Origin: an uncultured Litoreibacter sp.
GTDB taxonomy: Bacteria > Pseudomonadota > Alphaproteobacteria > Rhodobacterales > Rhodobacteraceae
NCBI GenBank assembly: GCA_947494435.1
Contig: CANLUY010000002.1
Location: 1 to 64,000, forward strand
Length of the DNA stretch: 64,000 bases
Direction: 5' to 3'
The notes under the pieces are model-generated. The model did not search any database and was not told the DNA's origin. It saw only the letters and a program-made list of their open reading frames with translations. A program made the translations under genes and the position numbers. Below are positions 61,956-64,000 of the stretch, piece by piece. Each line of letters opens with the position of its first letter. Positions within the stretch are counted from its first letter, which is position 1.

Positions 61956-62432
61956 ATGAAGATAACGAGGAATGAGCCGGACACCCTGCAACTCCAAAGC
62001 GTGCCTTGGTTCTTCGGTTATGCCATCGTGATCTTCATTCTCGCATTCCTCTACCTGGCATGGGCCGAATTAATGGCGTCCGATTTGGGACGCGCCGCAG
62101 GATTTTTGGCCATCGCGATCATCATCGGCGGCGGAGGGTTTTGTCTATTTGTCAAACGCTCAGATGTGGTTTTCAACAGCACCCAAGGCACGGTCGAGAT
62201 CTCAGAAAGGTCCGTATTGGGTGCACACCGGCAGGTCTTCGAGCTTGGACATGTCGTCGAAGCAAGCTTGGAAAGTGTCAGCGCCGGAGGCGGGAAACCT
62301 CGACGTCGGATTGTTCTGAACCTCTCGAACAACGAGGACTTTGTGCCACTGACAAGAAACTACTTTGTAGGCCAAGGCATGATCTCTGGAGCGGACGCAA
62401 TCAACACATGGCTCGCAGCATCACGGCGATAG
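61956..62432 (+). CDS. Two-helix membrane hypothetical protein
   Basis: A 158-residue membrane protein. Two helices (about 18-40 and 45-67, the second with AIAIIIGGGGFCLF) are followed by a soluble beta-rich domain: DVVFNSTQGTVEISERSVLG, QVFELGHVVEASLESV, RRRIVLNLSNNEDFVPLTRNY. This is the layout of small membrane proteins with a bacterial PH-like domain, seen by eye only. No motif for catalysis. It stands alone, 235 bp after the PilJ-N gene, and is convergent with the interrupted ABC transporter. Confidence 0.78.
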   Translation: MKITRNEPDTLQLQSVPWFFGYAIVIFILAFLYLAWAELMASDLGRAAGFLAIAIIIGGGGFCLFVKRSDVVFNSTQGTVEISERSVLGAHRQVFELGHVVEASLESVSAGGGKPRRRIVLNLSNNEDFVPLTRNYFVGQGMISGADAINTWLAASRR

Positions 62433-62486
62433 ATCACGGCCCGGGACGGTAAGACGCGGACAAGCCTCTGTATCAGCGCGCCGCCG

Positions 62487-64000
62487 TTAATCCAGATCAC
62501 CAATGAATCCGCCCGACTGACGGTTCCAAAGCGCAGCATACAGCGCGTCTGCCTTCAGAAGATCAGCGTGTGTTCCCGCCTCGATGATGCGGCCATTGTC
62601 GATCACGACAATGCGGTCCATTTCGGCGATCGTCGACAGCCGGTGGGCGATGGCAATAACGGTTTTGCCGACCATCACCCGCATGAGCGCCGTCTAAATC
62701 TCTGCCTCAACACCACTGTCCAACGCACTTGTCGCCTCGTCTAAAATCAGGATGGGCGCGTTCTTGATGAACACACGGGCCAATGCGATCCGTTGGCGCT
62801 GCCCGCCAGACAGTTTCACACCGCGCTCCCCGACATGCGCATCATAGCCAGAGCGTCCCGCACTATCGCGCAGACCAAGAATGAACTCATGAGCTTGCGC
62901 CTGACGCGCCGCCTCTTCGATCTCGCCCTGCGTCACGTCGCTGTGCCCAAGCGCAATGTTCTCGCGCACCGACCGGTTCAGCAAAGCCGCCTGCTGGCTG
63001 ACCATACCAATGGACCGGCGCAGGCTCTCCTGATTGACGGCGCTGACATCTTGCCCATCAATCGCAATCCGCCCGCCTTCGGGGTCATAAAACCGCAAAA
63101 TGAGATTAACGAGCGTCGATTTCCCCGCACCCGAAGGGCCAACCAGTCCAATACGCTCCCCACCGCGTATCGTCAGATCAACACCGTTCAGCCCGCCGTC
63201 CTCCTTGCCATAATGGTGCCGGGCGTCAGCGATAGTGATTTCGCCCCGCGTCACGTCCAAATCGGGCAGGTCACCAGTGTCGGGAATACTCAGAGGCTGG
63301 CTGATGGTGCGCAAGGCCTCACGCACGGACCCCACCTGCTGAAAGATGGACCAGACCGCCTCCGACACCCAATCGGCCATGGTCGTGATCCGCAAACTCA
63401 ACGCCATTGCCGCGCTCACCAGCCCAAGGGATGCGACATCTTCCGACCACAGCCAAATGCCATAGCCCACAAAGCCGACGATGATGATCCCTTCGAGCCA
63501 GACCGTCAGCGTCCGCATCCCCACACTGATTTGACGGGTCAGGAATAGTTTCTCACGCGTCGCCTGAAGCGAGCCCTTATGGTCAGCTTCAATATCGGCG
63601 CGCTGCGCAAACAGGCTGACAGTATCGAAATTCGAAAACGTATCCACAACCCCGCCCAGCAGCGCAGATTTCGACGCCATAAAGGTCTCCATCGACCGTA
63701 CCATCCGCGGCACGATCACCCACATCAAAACGACGTAAAGCGTCAACCAGATGAACAGCGGCACGGCCAAACGCAGATCTATATTGGCCATGAACGTGAC
63801 CACGCCGACCATATAGACCAGCCCGAAAGCGACCGCGTTCAGGCAATGAAAGATCACATCACCCGCATAATTCCCCATCAGAACAAGGCGCGATGCTGTG
63901 CGTCCGGCAAGGTCATTTTGAAACCAGCCGACCGATTGTTTGGTCAGATGATCATGTGCGCGAAACCGGAACAAGTTGGCAGAGTTACAGCTGAGCCCAA
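62487..64000 (-). pseudogene. MsbA-type ABC transporter interrupted by an amber codon (partial)
   Basis: The coding frame enters from the right edge and runs leftwards with membrane domain (helices about 63850-63400), Walker A GPSGAGKSTLV, signature [13 protein letters not shown], and Walker B ILILDEATSALDSGVEAEI. A TAG at 62694-62696 then stops it. The same frame continues at once with TALMRVMVGKTVIAIAHRLS (H loop) to a normal stop at 62487. The expected codon at the stop is Gln (CAG), as in EAEIQ of this family. One base change (C to T) or a sequencing error therefore breaks the ATPase domain between Walker B and the H loop. The truncated protein would lack the switch His. The N-terminus lies outside the window. 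Confidence 0.85.

Overview
The window looks like a chromosomal segment of a marine Rhodobacteraceae (Roseobacter group) bacterium. This rests on gene content, not on a database search: a DctP-DctQ-DctM TRAP operon, an smoEFGK-smoS-mtlK polyol operon in the order known from Rhodobacter, a his cluster of typical alphaproteobacterial order, an HWE-type histidine kinase, a LuxR solo, Hint-domain secreted proteins and a giant RTX protein. One tRNA gene (Gly, GCC) is present.

Left part, 1-19 kb. This is a loose, partly decaying accessory region: a secreted orphan, a GNAT acetyltransferase, a TetR/SDR divergent pair with two palindromic operators, a GntR(FCD)-TRAP-SDR carbon uptake cluster, then about 2.9 kb of gene debris (unrecognised remnants, a VOC gene killed by one nonsense codon, an N-terminally truncated phage terminase). 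Next come an RsbQ-like alpha/beta hydrolase fused by translational coupling to a PAS-histidine kinase, a Crp/Fnr-type regulator, and a secreted caspase-like protein whose catalytic cysteine position is lost.

Middle part, 18-32.5 kb. This is the most striking locus. An orphan LuxR-type regulator precedes a five-gene unit: a small unrecognised protein overlapping (ATGA) the 3145-residue RTX protein, a PrtD-like type I secretion ABC transporter, its HlyD-like adaptor, and a HlyC/RtxC-like lysine acyltransferase. The RTX protein carries an internal Hint (hedgehog/intein) self-processing domain between two glycine-zipper hydrophobic regions, which suggests a secreted, acylated and self-cleaving effector or surface protein. 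A second Hint-domain protein with a choice-of-anchor-L-like region lies 6 kb downstream.

Right part, 32.5-64 kb. This is mostly ordinary core and catabolic sequence: hisB-hisH-hisA-hisF-hisE interleaved with opposing genes for two small secreted proteins (DUF302 and DUF2147 types), a glycosyltransferase-like gene, tRNA-Gly, housekeeping genes (EEP nuclease, TerB-DnaJ protein, GNAT, glyoxalase-like, 5-formyl-THF cyclo-ligase), the LacI-regulated sorbitol/mannitol operon, a CHASE3-HWE kinase flanked by two single-domain response regulators (one without a normal start codon), ada, a DDAH-type hydrolase, a LysR regulator, a secreted double PilJ-N protein, and at the right edge an MsbA-type ABC transporter interrupted by an amber codon.
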